A stretch of 64,000 bases of DNA from Gonocerus acuteangulatus (GCA_946811695.1 OX328123.1:44263871-44327870), one strand, 5' to 3'; positions 47,461-57,545 are shown, numbered from the stretch's first letter. Notes: a model not told the origin generated them from the letters alone. Translations and numbers: made by a program.

Positions 47461-49917
47461 TTAATATGGCTGTTTGTATCGATTCTTTAGCTTCTTTCTT
47501 TCATTCACATCTTTGTCATTTTCTTTTGTTAAAACCTGTTTTCTCTTTTGTAAAAATAAATGCTCATTCAAAGCTATTTGCTTATTTAAATTCGTATTTT
47601 TCATAAAGAATTTTTGAATACATGTCTGTAATAACTTTCGCTTTTTTGAATTGTTCTGTGATTCGGGAGGTTTATCGATTTGATCTCGTTTGCGCTTGTT
47701 TTTATTTTCAGTATCATAATTAAGCAAACCTGAAATTAATTTAATTTTTTTAGGTGGCATTGACTCTGTGATAGTATCAGAATATTTTCTTTTCCTTTTG
47801 CATTCTATGTCATTAAAAAAGTCATCAGATATGCTAAAAATTTCAGGTTTAAATTCATATTTGTCATGCTTATTCGGAAGTTCAGTTGGTGTTTTTGTAT
47901 ACAATATACGTTTTTCTGCCCTTTTTATTTGCTGCTCTATTAATGATTTAGGATAGTTGTTTTCTTGAAACATATTTCGCAATTTATTTTTTATTTCGCA
48001 AAAATACTTAGAGGAAGTTCTGTACAAAGCTGATAATGTCCGATTGTATAAAATATTCTTTTTAAAATTAAGTGGGTGATTGGAATAAAAATTAATCATT
48101 CTTGTTGAATGATACGTCTTTGGTTTCCATTTGTATTCAATAAAATTATCCTCATTTCTGATTAGTTCCATGTCTAAAAAGTTTAATCTTTTATCAGCTT
48201 CCAACTCTTTGGTAAATTGTATATTATTATATTTGTTATTAAACGTTTCTAAAAGCTTATCCACTTCCTCCTCCTTTACACATAAAATAAGATCGTCTAC
48301 ATATCTGTACAAAAATTGAATCTTAATTGGAACCTCTGAAATGATTTCATTAAGAATCCAATTCATCACTATTCCACTAACAGCAATTGAGTGCGGGTTT
48401 CCCATCTGAATTCCGTACAGTTGTTTATATATCTTTTTATTAAATTGAAAGTACCCGAATTTACAACATAAACTGATCCCTTCAATGAATAACTCTTTAT
48501 TTTTTATCTTAGTATGTTTTTCTATCTGCGTCCAATTATTACTAATGATTTTTATTGCCAAATCTACTGGGATGTTTGGAAACATGTTAACTACGTCGAA
48601 TGAAACTAATTTAAAACCTGGTAAAATCTTTGTGTTCTTTAAATTGTCAATAAGATGCGTCGCATTGATAATATCAAATGGGTTATCTTCACTAAATGGT
48701 TTTAAATCGGTCGCTAACATTTTTGCTAATTTTTGTATTGGGGATTCACAGCCACTGATAATCGGTCGTAAAGGCATATCTGTTTTGTGCAATTTAATAA
48801 GTCCATAAATTAAGGGAGTCAAGCAATTATGATTAACTAATTTGGTTTTGTCAAATTTATTTAAATAGCGTTTGTGTACCAACTTGTCCAAATATTTAAT
48901 AACCTTATTTTTTATACTAGTAGTTGGATTGTAATCTATTTGTTTATATACGTTTGTATCATTTAGTAAGTTTTCCATTTTAAGATTGTACGTATGTCTG
49001 TCTATTAAAACTGTCTTGTTTGATTTGTCAGCTTTTATTATTAAAACGTCAGGATTGTCTTTTTTAAACTTCCTAGTAAGTCTTTCATATTGATTTAATT
49101 TTTCAGCAAGTAAAATATCTGTATGGTCAGGAATGTTTTTAAAGTAAATTGTCTTTTCATTTTTGCTCAATAAATTTACACTTTTTTGTCTGATTTTATT
49201 CTTTTCCTTCTTTGAAATGTCCAGGTTGTCAAGCATGTATTCTACGTCCGTTATCATATTAATCCTATCTGTTTCAGTAATGGGTTTTAAGATATTAAAT
49301 TTACCACTTAAAGCTAGAAATTGTTTAACCTCTTGAGGAACACTTTTCTCTGACAAATTAACAATCCAGTTACTATTCGTACTTATGTCCGTTATCCGTT
49401 CCTCATGATAATATGGGCCTTTATGTTTTTTTAAAATACTATTACTTTTTTTATGGTAATTTTTGCCAAATTGTAAATTTATTCGATTCTTATAGAGTTT
49501 AAAATATGTATCCATCACTTGCCTAATTTTTGAACATTCTATTTTGGCGACGAGAGAACTTTTACATAAACCTTCTTTTTTAACTGTTTTCTCTAGTAAG
49601 GCGTAATTTCTAGACATTTCCAAATCCAAAATTTTATATTTAAAGTTATTTACAACATTCATAAATTTCCTAAAACCACTAAAATTAACATTAAATATTT
49701 CATAAACCTTTTTAGTTTTATTTTCTATAAATTTTGGAAAGAATTTCGTTTTTTTACATGTTTTTAAAAATTGCAACCTTAATCTAATCCTAACTAGTTT
49801 TTTAACAATGTTGTTCAGTTCATAAAAATGTTTCATTAAAAAAGAATCCAGGTTCATATTTAGAATTTCTAAATAGAACCCTTCGTCCCTCCAATCTTCT
49901 GCCGCGGAGTAATTCAT
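47461..49917 (-). CDS. Penelope-like reverse transcriptase, 818 aa, lacking the GIY-YIG domain
   Basis: ATG at 49917 (MNYSAAEDW). The N-terminal half holds the conserved Penelope region (LIIKADKSNKTVLID near residue 300, then YGLIKLHK). RT motifs follow: RPIISGCESPIQKLAKML, motif A LVSFDVVNMFPNIPVDLAI (catalytic Asp), motif B QLYGIQMGNPHS (Leu to His relative to copy B), motif C RYVDDLILC (catalytic Asp pair), and NFLDMELI. A basic KRKRKYSD...PPKKIKL segment looks like a nuclear signal. Copy B continues into GIY-YIG endonuclease after DKDVNE; here the frame switches to ERKKLKNRYKQPY and stops. Alignment shows about 512 bp missing between two ATGAAA repeats (51323-51328 and 51835-51840 in B). 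The result is a complete open RT frame without its endonuclease. Such a copy would be mobile only with help in trans or at pre-existing DNA ends. Confidence 0.92.
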   Translation of the reverse strand: MNYSAAEDWRDEGFYLEILNMNLDSFLMKHFYELNNIVKKLVRIRLRLQFLKTCKKTKFFPKFIENKTKKVYEIFNVNFSGFRKFMNVVNNFKYKILDLEMSRNYALLEKTVKKEGLCKSSLVAKIECSKIRQVMDTYFKLYKNRINLQFGKNYHKKSNSILKKHKGPYYHEERITDISTNSNWIVNLSEKSVPQEVKQFLALSGKFNILKPITETDRINMITDVEYMLDNLDISKKEKNKIRQKSVNLLSKNEKTIYFKNIPDHTDILLAEKLNQYERLTRKFKKDNPDVLIIKADKSNKTVLIDRHTYNLKMENLLNDTNVYKQIDYNPTTSIKNKVIKYLDKLVHKRYLNKFDKTKLVNHNCLTPLIYGLIKLHKTDMPLRPIISGCESPIQKLAKMLATDLKPFSEDNPFDIINATHLIDNLKNTKILPGFKLVSFDVVNMFPNIPVDLAIKIISNNWTQIEKHTKIKNKELFIEGISLCCKFGYFQFNKKIYKQLYGIQMGNPHSIAVSGIVMNWILNEIISEVPIKIQFLYRYVDDLILCVKEEEVDKLLETFNNKYNNIQFTKELEADKRLNFLDMELIRNEDNFIEYKWKPKTYHSTRMINFYSNHPLNFKKNILYNRTLSALYRTSSKYFCEIKNKLRNMFQENNYPKSLIEQQIKRAEKRILYTKTPTELPNKHDKYEFKPEIFSISDDFFNDIECKRKRKYSDTITESMPPKKIKLISGLLNYDTENKNKRKRDQIDKPPESQNNSKKRKLLQTCIQKFFMKNTNLNKQIALNEHLFLQKRKQVLTKENDKDVNERKKLKNRYKQPY

Positions 49918-49945
49918 ATTAATTCTTGTGAAAGATGACCCGATA

Positions 49946-50187
49946 TATATTTTCCACTTTTTCTTGTTTGTTTTTCTGGCAGGGGGTCGATAAAGCAGTA
50001 CACACTTTGTTCACATTAACTGCTTTATTTGTTATATTTCGCCCGACATGTTTCGTGCCTTTTCGCACCTCTTATGGGGCTTTCCTATGTAACAATATTT
50101 CTTTTGTAAATCCAAAACTTTAAATTGTTTACACTAATATACATATCCTGTCCCTAAATAATTTACATTTCAACATATAATTTTTAA
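49946..50187 (-). repeat. Penelope pseudo-LTR between copies A and B, with mutated hammerhead core
   Basis: Repeats 47139-47380 almost base for base. In the hammerhead-like part (about 50030-50100) the core box is altered: the minus strand reads CATAAGA where CTGAAGA is expected (50070-50076), changing two invariant nucleotides. At 50187 the repeat joins abruptly to the RT of copy B in the opposite direction. Confidence 0.85.
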
Positions 50188-51761
50188 AGAACACAAAGAT
50201 TTTACCAGGTTTTAAATTAGTTTCATTCGACGTAGTTAACATGTTTCCAAACATCCCAGTAGATTTGGCAATAAAAATCATTAGTAATAATTGGACGCAG
50301 ATAGAAAAACATACTAAGATAAAAAATAAAGAGTTATTCATTGAAGGGATCAGTTTATGTTGTAAATTCGGGTACTTTCAATTTAATAAAAAGATATATA
50401 AACAACTGTACGGAATTCAGATGGGAAACCCGCTCTCAATTGCTGTTAGTGGAATAGTGATGAATTGGATTCTTAATGAAATCATTTCAGAGGTTCCAAT
50501 TAAGATTCAATTTTTGTACAGATATGTAGACGATCTTATTTTATGTGTAAAGGAGGAGGAAGTGGATAAGCTTTTAGAAACGTTTAATAACAAATATAAT
50601 AATATACAATTTACCAAAGAGTTGGAAGCTGATAAAAGATTAAACTTTTTAGACATGGAACTAATCAGAAATGAGGATAATTTTATTGAATACAAATGGA
50701 AACCAAAGACGTATCATTCAACAAGAATGATTAATTTTTATTCCAATCACCCACTTAATTTTAAAAAGAATATTTTATACAATCGGACATTATCAGCTTT
50801 GTACAGAACTTCCTCTAAGTATTTTTGCGAAATAAAAAATAAATTGCGAAATATGTTTCAAGAAAACAACTATCCTAAATCATTAATAGAGCAGCAAATA
50901 AAAAGGGCAGAAAAACGTATATTGTATACAAAAACACCAACTGAACTTCCGAATAAGCATGACAAATATGAATTTAAACCTGGAATTTTTAGCATATCTG
51001 ACGACTTTTTTAATGACATAGAATGCAAAAGGAAAAGAAAATATTCTGATACTATCACAGAGTCAATGCCACCTAAAAAAATTAAATTAATTTCAGGTTT
51101 GCTTAATTATGATACTGAAAATAAAAACAAGCGCAAACGAGATCAAATCGATAAACCTCCCGAATCACAGAACAATTCAAAAAAGCGAAAGTTATTACAG
51201 ACATGTATTCAAAAATTCTTTATGAAAAATACGAATTTAAATAAGCAAATAGCTTTGAATGAGCATTTATTTTTACAAAAGAGAAAACAGGTTTTAACAA
51301 AAGAAAATGACAAAGATGTGAATGAAATAAATCGATTTTTTACTTTTCATTACCATCCTTCAATAGCCAATAGACTTAAACAAATATGTAAAGACGTAGG
51401 GAAAATAAGTTGGAAATATGGGAACAAAATAGAAAATAGTTTTAGCAATATTAAAGATAAAATTAAACCAACAAGTACAAAGAACAATATATACAAAATT
51501 CGATGTAACGATTGCAACGCATGCTACATTGGGGAATCGGCACAGCTATTGCAAAAGAGAATCGTGCAACACGCAAAAAGCATAGACACAAACGAAAACA
51601 GGACAACATTGACAGAACACGCACTAACTTTAAAACATAACTTTAACTTTAAGGACGTTCACATTTTAAATAAAGAGAGGAACACTTTAAAAAGAAAAAT
51701 CAAAGAAAATATTTACATAATTAAAAATTCCAACACTGCCATAAATAAAAAACAGATTTAA
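50187..51761 (+). CDS. Penelope-like polyprotein copy B: RT C-terminal part plus GIY-YIG endonuclease
   Basis: 5'-truncated: the frame opens at the pseudo-LTR junction with KNTKILPGFKLVSFDVVNMF, so the N-terminal half and any native start are missing. RT motifs A (SFDVVNMFPNIP), B (GIQMGNPLSIAVSG) and C (RYVDDLILC) are intact. A long basic linker with KRKRKYSD and KNKRKRDQ follows. The C-terminal GIY-YIG nuclease begins near 51490 with IYKIRCNDCNACYIGESA (IYK and YIG half-motifs, and a C-x2-C-x2-C cluster typical of animal Penelope elements), then LLQKRIVQHAK with the conserved Arg and His, ending at TAA 51761. This domain is thought to nick target DNA for priming. Sequence identity to copy A is near complete where they overlap, so both are young. 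Confidence 0.92.
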   Translation, partial: KNTKILPGFKLVSFDVVNMFPNIPVDLAIKIISNNWTQIEKHTKIKNKELFIEGISLCCKFGYFQFNKKIYKQLYGIQMGNPLSIAVSGIVMNWILNEIISEVPIKIQFLYRYVDDLILCVKEEEVDKLLETFNNKYNNIQFTKELEADKRLNFLDMELIRNEDNFIEYKWKPKTYHSTRMINFYSNHPLNFKKNILYNRTLSALYRTSSKYFCEIKNKLRNMFQENNYPKSLIEQQIKRAEKRILYTKTPTELPNKHDKYEFKPGIFSISDDFFNDIECKRKRKYSDTITESMPPKKIKLISGLLNYDTENKNKRKRDQIDKPPESQNNSKKRKLLQTCIQKFFMKNTNLNKQIALNEHLFLQKRKQVLTKENDKDVNEINRFFTFHYHPSIANRLKQICKDVGKISWKYGNKIENSFSNIKDKIKPTSTKNNIYKIRCNDCNACYIGESAQLLQKRIVQHAKSIDTNENRTTLTEHALTLKHNFNFKDVHILNKERNTLKRKIKENIYIIKNSNTAINKKQI

Positions 51762-52053
51762 AGAATGTGCACCAAATTTTCCATAGTATAATAAATTAAA
51801 CCTCACAAAACAAATTTCACCAATAATCGATACCATGAAAATAGCTAAAGAATCGATACAAACAGCCATATTAATTACTACAGATGACTTTTCAGTACTA
51901 CGCCTGACTCAAGCTAGACAACATGACGAGAGGACTTCTTGATAAGGTAGGATTAAGATTAAGATTAAAAATTATATGTTGAAATGTAAATTATTTAGGG
52001 ACAGGATATGTATATTAGTGTAAACAATTTAAAGTTTTGGATTTACAAAAGAA

Positions 52054-52124
52054 ATATTGTTACATAGGAAAGCCCCTGAAGAGGTGCGAAAAGGCACGAA
52101 ACATGTCGGGCGAAATATAACAAA
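52054..52124 (+). ncRNA. hammerhead-ribozyme-like motif in copy B terminal repeat
   Basis: Core: CTGAAGA (52076-52082), helix II GGTGC-GAAAAG-GCAC with one bulged G (52083-52097), GAAA (52098-52101), and ACATGT (52101-52106), whose palindrome gives a two-base-pair helix III or an intermolecular one; the predicted cut follows C52107. Helix I: GCCC (52072-52075) pairs with GGGC (52108-52111), then an internal loop and TTGTTA with TAACAA. Hammerhead motifs in Penelope terminal repeats are an established finding; the assignment here rests on the visible core and pairing, not on assay. Confidence 0.75.
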
Positions 52125-52228
52125 TAAAGCAGTTAATGTGAACAAAGTGTGTACTGCTTTATCGACCCCCTGCCAGAAAAACAAACAAGAAAAAGTGGAA
52201 AATATATATCGGGTCATCTTTCACAAGA

Positions 52229-52302
<74 letters not shown>
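52229..52302. repeat. (TA)n flanking the Penelope complex, right
   Basis: Perfect TA dinucleotides that begin directly at the end of copy B's CACAAGAATTAA string. Confidence 0.97.
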
Positions 52303-52304
<2 letters not shown>

Positions 52305-54304
52305 TATAAAGGTGCGCTTACATCTGCAGGAAAGGTACGTAATTGCAGGAGATTTAAGTCAGACAGAAATTGTGTCTAATGTAAATTGCGAACAATTTAT
52401 GCCTGAGATGTATATTTCTATCTCAAGCTATAAGTGTCGAAACTTTTATATATCAGATGCAAACTCTAAATAAACAGGGGATTAGTTAATATCATGGCTG
52501 ACTTCTTTACCAACATATGTAAACATTGATTACTTCCGAGTTGCAACAGATCCGGCTTCGCTGAAGTTGACTGTTCTTTCAAATTAGCTTGTGTAGCATG
52601 CGTGTCAAAAACGTCCGTCTCGCTGGAACTGTGTATCTCAGTGTGTTTCCGTTCTCCCTGGTGACATGGTGAAGAAATAGATACAGTTATTAGTTTGTTT
52701 GTATCTTTCGGGAAAAATCACATGATGATGTTTATAATAGTCTTACCTTATAAGTGTGGCCTGAGTTCAGAAAAAAATAATTTTTGTTGGGCGTAATAGC
52801 GTTTTTATTGTCTAACTATTTCATGTTCTAGGTTGTTAGTATTCCGTACCAACCAAATGCTCTAAGCCCCCCCCCCCGGATATTCTCCCAGCCCCTCCTA
52901 AAATTTTCGTCTATATACGCCCATGACTAGAATACTCATTTTACTGCTAAATGCAATTTTAAAAAACAACCAATTAAAAAGTAATGTAAGTTGAGAAAAA
53001 AAGTTCTATAGAACGGAACCAACGGCAGTACAGTAGTGAAAAATACTCATACGGCATCTTCGAATTCCGCTTGAAAAGCTCTAATTCTAACTTTGAGAAA
53101 TTGTTTCTCATTTTACGTATCTAATTTTACTAAGAAAAAAAAAAAAAATACTGCGCTGGATCATCGATACTGAGCTCGGACAATAATTGACTGGAAAGAC
53201 CTGATTCTTCCTGTCTCAAAATCCAGTCTCGAAACAATGGAAAACCTTTTTTTTTTTTTTTTCATTTCTAACATTTTTAGAACATGTATGTGTGTAAGCA
53301 GGCCGTACATTTATCGCAAATGTCCTATCCATGACATAAATGTCTAGCAATTTCTGTCAATATCGACAAATTCAAAAGATGCAACACTACTCGACACTTG
53401 AGATATAGGTATTTCCTTCGAAACCTTCGTGTCAGATGTAAACGCATCCTAACGTCAGAAGGTGGAAATTTGTTATCGGGACCACCTGATTAAGTGATAT
53501 AGCCAACGTCATAAGCTGCTTTCCTCCCCATTGGGCAAGATATATTATTTTAGATGCACAACCCTCGGGCTGGAAGAGTAATAGCTTCGGAATAGCCAAT
53601 GGAATATGAAGTCCACCGGACATGAAGTCGGAGGTAATATGAACTCCTAAATAATAACATCTCATCAGAATGGACGTAAATAAGTGTTTGAATTATTCGA
53701 CGGGAGTAATAAGAATCTAAGCCAGCCAGTAACAGTTTCCCCGCAATTCGTCCAAAATACTTCCTTCCGATTAGTAATGTCTTCTAAATATTCACTATTA
53801 ATTTGTGAGCGTTCAACATTTTTCAAAGAAGTTTCAAGTTCAAAACACTACATTCAAGTCAAGAATTTATAAAATCTCCTGAATATAGTTGTTAAGGTCC
53901 TTCCAACTTTTCTAAAATCAAGTAAAGTTGTTAGGTTTTTCTTTAAATATATAATATGTTCTTCAAGGAGATTTAAGGGGTATACTACCTTGTAACTTTT
54001 TCTTAGCATATTTTTCTTCTTTTTTTGGGGGGGGGGGCTTAATTGCATCCTTCACGAATCAAAAATGATACCCATGAGTGTTTATGTGCCGGAACAGTTT
54101 TTTAATGTGTCAAAAATTTGATTTTTCAATTAAATTCCCGATACATTTCAAAATTAAATACCATTTTTTTTTTTTTTTTTTATTACAAGAAATTATGAAA
54201 CAAGAAGAAAACGAAAACAAGATGACTTTTTCAGTACATTGAACTTGAATTCAATTTTCTCAAAACTATTTTTTGCAAATCAGGAAATCGGCGGCTTTCA
54301 ATTT
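52303..54304. other. non-coding with a MITE and REP-A scrap
   Basis: 52607-52660 (AACGTCCGTCTCGCTGGAAC ... GTTTCCGTTC) is a decayed REP-A start. The MITE at 52750-52927 is listed separately. Homopolymer runs lie at 53137-53148, 53247-53262 and 54164-54181. No gene. Confidence 0.5.
52750..52927. mobile_element. MITE with TATATACGCCCATG terminus (copy 3, left-truncated)
   Basis: Contains CTGAGTTCAGAAAAAAATAA, GGGCGTAATAGCGTTTTTAT, TTGTCTAACTATTTCA and a C-run, ending TATATACGCCCATG at 52926. Collinear with the right two-thirds of 25402-25673; the left inverted end is missing. Confidence 0.65.
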
Positions 54305-54419
54305 TCATTCCATCAACTTCAAATTCAGTTTCCTATATAGGAAACACCTGTCAATAACCTCAGCAAATTGGTCCCAAAATTGATAACTGACATCGAATAC
54401 ATTCACCGTGATAAACTCC

Positions 54420-56247
54420 TTTCTGTAAATGAAGAAGAGCGAGAGCTTTCCCGTTATCGCATTTCCAATATCATCACCAATCATCTCCACCGCCCCCCAA
54501 CAAATCCTCTAACCTTTCCCATAAATTTTTCCAAGACTTGAAATCTACCCGCTCCTTCCTTAGTACACATAACCAACTTATTGTAAGCAGAGCTGACAAA
54601 GGCAACAAGACAGTCATTATGGACAGGACTGAATACACCGACAAAATGTTTACGCTCCTCTCTGACAACACTACATACTCACCCGTCCCCAAGAACAAAG
54701 ACCCTACTCCCAATCTTATAAAAACCTTCAACACACACATCCGCAAACTCCGTCACAATCACGAAATTGACAAACGTACCTACTACAGACTTATCTCTTA
54801 CAACTCCCAAGCCCCCAGATGTTATGGTCTCCCAAAAATTCATAAACCTAACAATCCCTTACGTCCTATCGTATCCAACATCAACTCACCCTCCTCTAAT
54901 CTCAGTAAATTTCTCCTAACCCCCCTACAAGCCCTTAGCCATAATAATTCCTACGATGTCCAGAATTCCTACGACCTAAAACAACAACTTTCTTCCATTA
55001 ACGTCCCTCCTAATTTTATCCTTGTCTCCCTCGATGCCGAGTCTCTTTTTACCAACATTTGACAAAGCCCTTGAAATAGTCGAAACCAATTGGCAAACTA
55101 TAGAACCCCACACCAAATTATCCCAAGCCTCCTATCTTGAATCCCTATCCCTATGCTGTAAATCTGGCTACCTCCTTTTCCAAGACAAATACTACCACCA
55201 AACCTCTGGCCTCGCCATGGGAAATTGCCTCGCACCCGATATAGCCAATATCACCCTAAATGACCTCCTCAATCTCACCCTCCCGATGTTCCCCAACGAC
55301 ATAATTTTCATTAAAAAATATGTAGATGACCTTTTCCTCATCCTCAACCCGCATAGTATTCCTCAGATCTTAGCCGCCTTTAACTCCTACCACCCCCGAT
55401 TGAAATTCACCGTTGAAACCGAATCCAATAACTCTCTACCCTTCCTAGACCTACTTGTGATTAGAAACCCCGATGACTCCTTATCCACCGATTGGTACAC
55501 CAAACCCACTTACTCTGGCCGACTCCTCCATTACCAATCCTCACACCCCCCTCATCAAATCCTCAATACAGCTAGAAACCTAATATTTCGATCCCTTACC
55601 CTATCTGATCCTAAATTTCATCCCAAAAACACATCCCGACTCCTAGAAATACTCCAAGCCAATGGATTCCCGAAACACACCATCACCTCCCTCATAAATT
55701 CAATTAAAAGTCCTAAACCCCCCTCCACCTCGCAAGATAGTGTCGCCCCCCTATTCAGATCCCTTCCGTACATCCCTAACCTCTCTGAAAAAATCCAAAA
55801 ATCCCTCAGAACACATTTCCCAACCTAAATCTAGGTCTATCCACTAAAAATAAACTGAAAACCCTATATACCACTCTCAAAGACCCCATCCCACAAGGAA
55901 ATAGATCCAACGTCGTTTACCGAATTCCTTGCTCTACACCACACTGCAACAGCACTTACATTGGACAGACGAAGAACCGCATTCATAGCAGACTCACAAC
56001 ACACAAATACAACATTAAGAACAGAGACATTAAAACCGCACTTTCTAGACACGCTATCACGGACGGACATAAATTTGATTTCCAAAACTTCTCCATCCTC
56101 TCCACTGAACCCAACCTTGAAAAGCGTCTCCTTTCTGAATCCATATATATCCATCTAGAAAACAATCCCGTCAATGACAAAATTGACAAAGAAGTCATCT
56201 CCTCAACCTATTCCAACATTTTCCATATCCTCAAAGCCTCCCGTTAG
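54420..56247 (+). pseudogene. Penelope-like polyprotein (RT and GIY-YIG), with frameshifts
   Basis: Pieces read in order across three frames. The start near 54420 (NEEERELSRYRISNII...) precedes LIVSRADKGNKTVIMDRTEY and RCYGLPKIHKPNNPLRPIVS, both Penelope-specific. Motif A LVSLDAESLFTNI ends at a frameshift at about 55060; the next frame resumes with TFDKALEIVETNW, motif B TSGLAMGNCLAPDIAN and motif C KKYVDDLFLIL. A stop at 55828 and another frame change precede the endonuclease at 55900-56100: NVVYRIPC...STYIGQTKNRIHSRLTTHK with GIY and YIG half-motifs and Arg. The final stop is at 56247. Upstream of 54420 the frame is closed. With at least two internal breaks plus N-terminal loss, it is not functional as read. 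Confidence 0.87.
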
Positions 56248-56689
56248 GTAATCCCACCCGGTTCGTTGCCCTATTCCCACACACCGTCTGATCCTTCCTT
56301 GTACCTGCAATACCCACCGGCAAGTCCTTTATCTTTACCGCCGTCCCTCTGTCCTTACTCCTAGGTCGACTTTCCCCAACCCCCTCCCCCCCATCCTCTC
56401 CTGTCTAGCACTGGCCCAATCCTTCCCTGTACCTGCAATATCCATCGGCAAGTCCTTTATCTTTACCGCGGTCTTTACCCTCTATGTCTCCTTACTCCCA
56501 GCCCCACTCCTATCCACCCCCTCCCCCCATTATCTACTGTCTGACCCATCCTTCCAGTCTTCAGAAATGTTCTCTTCTTGAAACGGGACAGTTCTCAATC
56601 TTCTCAATAGGTATGTTACTATGACACTTGTACTGTATTCGCTTGGATACCATATACATGTATATTTATTTATATTGCTATTATTATAC

Positions 56690-56758
<69 letters not shown>

Positions 56759-56903
56759 TTGTATTTTCAAGCATATAGGTACTCATATTTATGTTAATGT
56801 TTCTAGCAATAGGTATGTCACTATACAGTTATATTTATTTATATTGCTTTATTATACTTTATATATATATATATGTATATGTGTATGTGTGTGTGTGTAT
56901 GTG

Positions 56904-56978
<75 letters not shown>

Positions 56979-56995
56979 GTATATGTACATATGTG

Positions 56996-57026
<31 letters not shown>

Positions 57027-57055
57027 GTGTATGTATATGTATATATATGTATGTA

Positions 57056-57075
<20 letters not shown>
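56690..57075. repeat. (TA)n/(TG)n-rich tracts in the Penelope 3' region
   Basis: TA dinucleotides with TATG and TGTG interruptions. A duplicated string TTTCAAGCATATA.GTACTCA TATTTATGTTAATGTTTCTAGC (written here with a break) occurs at 56765-56807 and 57087-57128, bracketing a repeated block of about 320 bp. Confidence 0.9.
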
Positions 57076-57086
<11 letters not shown>

Positions 57087-57194
57087 TTTCAAGCATATAA
57101 GTACTCATATTTATGTTAATGTTTCTAGCCTTTTTTTTTTTTGTTGTTTTTGTTATTGTTTCTGTCCTTACGATTGTTACACCATATATGTTTT

Positions 57195-57245
57195 TACAGC
57201 CCTGAAGATGGCTTGTATAGCAAGCCGAAACGTTGGCGGCAATAA
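57195..57245 (+). ncRNA. hammerhead-ribozyme-like motif, second Penelope family
   Basis: CTGAAGA (57202-57208), a perfect six-pair helix II GGCTTG-TATAG-CAAGCC (57210-57226), GAAAC (57227-57231), and palindromic ACGT (57230-57233), with the predicted cut after T57234. Helix I is short (CC with GG next to the core) and its extension is unclear. Confidence 0.65.
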
Positions 57246-57384
57246 ATATACATTTTAGCAAATAAAATGTGTTTTATTGAATAAGAACACTGACCGAAAC
57301 CCCGACGATCTACGCTTCCTACTTCTGAACGGTCGACCATATCTTCTCAATAAAAAATAATTTAAATGAAATTATCAAAAACGT

Positions 57385-57545
57385 TGTTAATATTTGAAAA
57401 TGCCAACAGATATAGTCACGTTGAATGCACTGGATCAATGAAGACAGGCGTGGCTAGTCCCTGAATGGGTGACAATCCATGAGCTGTTGGCATTATAAAA
57501 GGGTGACAACCTGCAGATAGGCCGGCGTTGATAGCCCAATTGTTA
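57385..57545 (+). mobile_element. 5S rRNA-derived SINE, copy 2
   Basis: 5S-like ends GCCAACAGATATAGTCACGT and CTGAATGGGTGACAATCC (box C region) with a diverged centre, then GAGCTGTTGGCATTATAAAA and the shared SINE body (GGTGACAACCTGCAGATAGG). More diverged than the copy at 16895. Confidence 0.7.

Larger units (their letters stand above)
47133..52228. mobile_element. Penelope-like element complex: two near-identical copies head to head
   Basis: Copy A (minus, 47133-49945) is followed by a further partial terminal repeat (49946-50187) in the same orientation. Copy B (plus, 50188-52228) ends with the same terminal repeat in reverse. So A has direct and B inverted pseudo-LTRs, both arrangements typical of Penelope-like elements. 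The string CGGGTCATCTTTCACAAGAA follows the repeat at B's end and also lies between the 49.95-kb repeat and A's ATG, showing tandem copying. A and B differ by only scattered bases where they overlap. Both outer ends lie in (TA)n. Confidence 0.9.
54305..57360 (+). mobile_element. second Penelope-like family, one decayed copy
   Basis: Coding region about 54400-56247, then a 1-kb 3' region with C-rich text (56250-56580), (TA)n and TG-rich tracts (56690-57075) and a hammerhead-like motif at 57195-57245. The 3' end, about 57350, matches 12360-12520. The coding part is strikingly C-rich on this strand, unlike the A-rich elements at 47-52 kb, confirming a different family. Confidence 0.85.

Noticed and set aside
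56628..57261. Frames of 140-163 codons rich in Tyr, Ile and Cys
   Set aside because: Translation of (TA)n/(TG)n tracts within a Penelope 3' region; no domain content.
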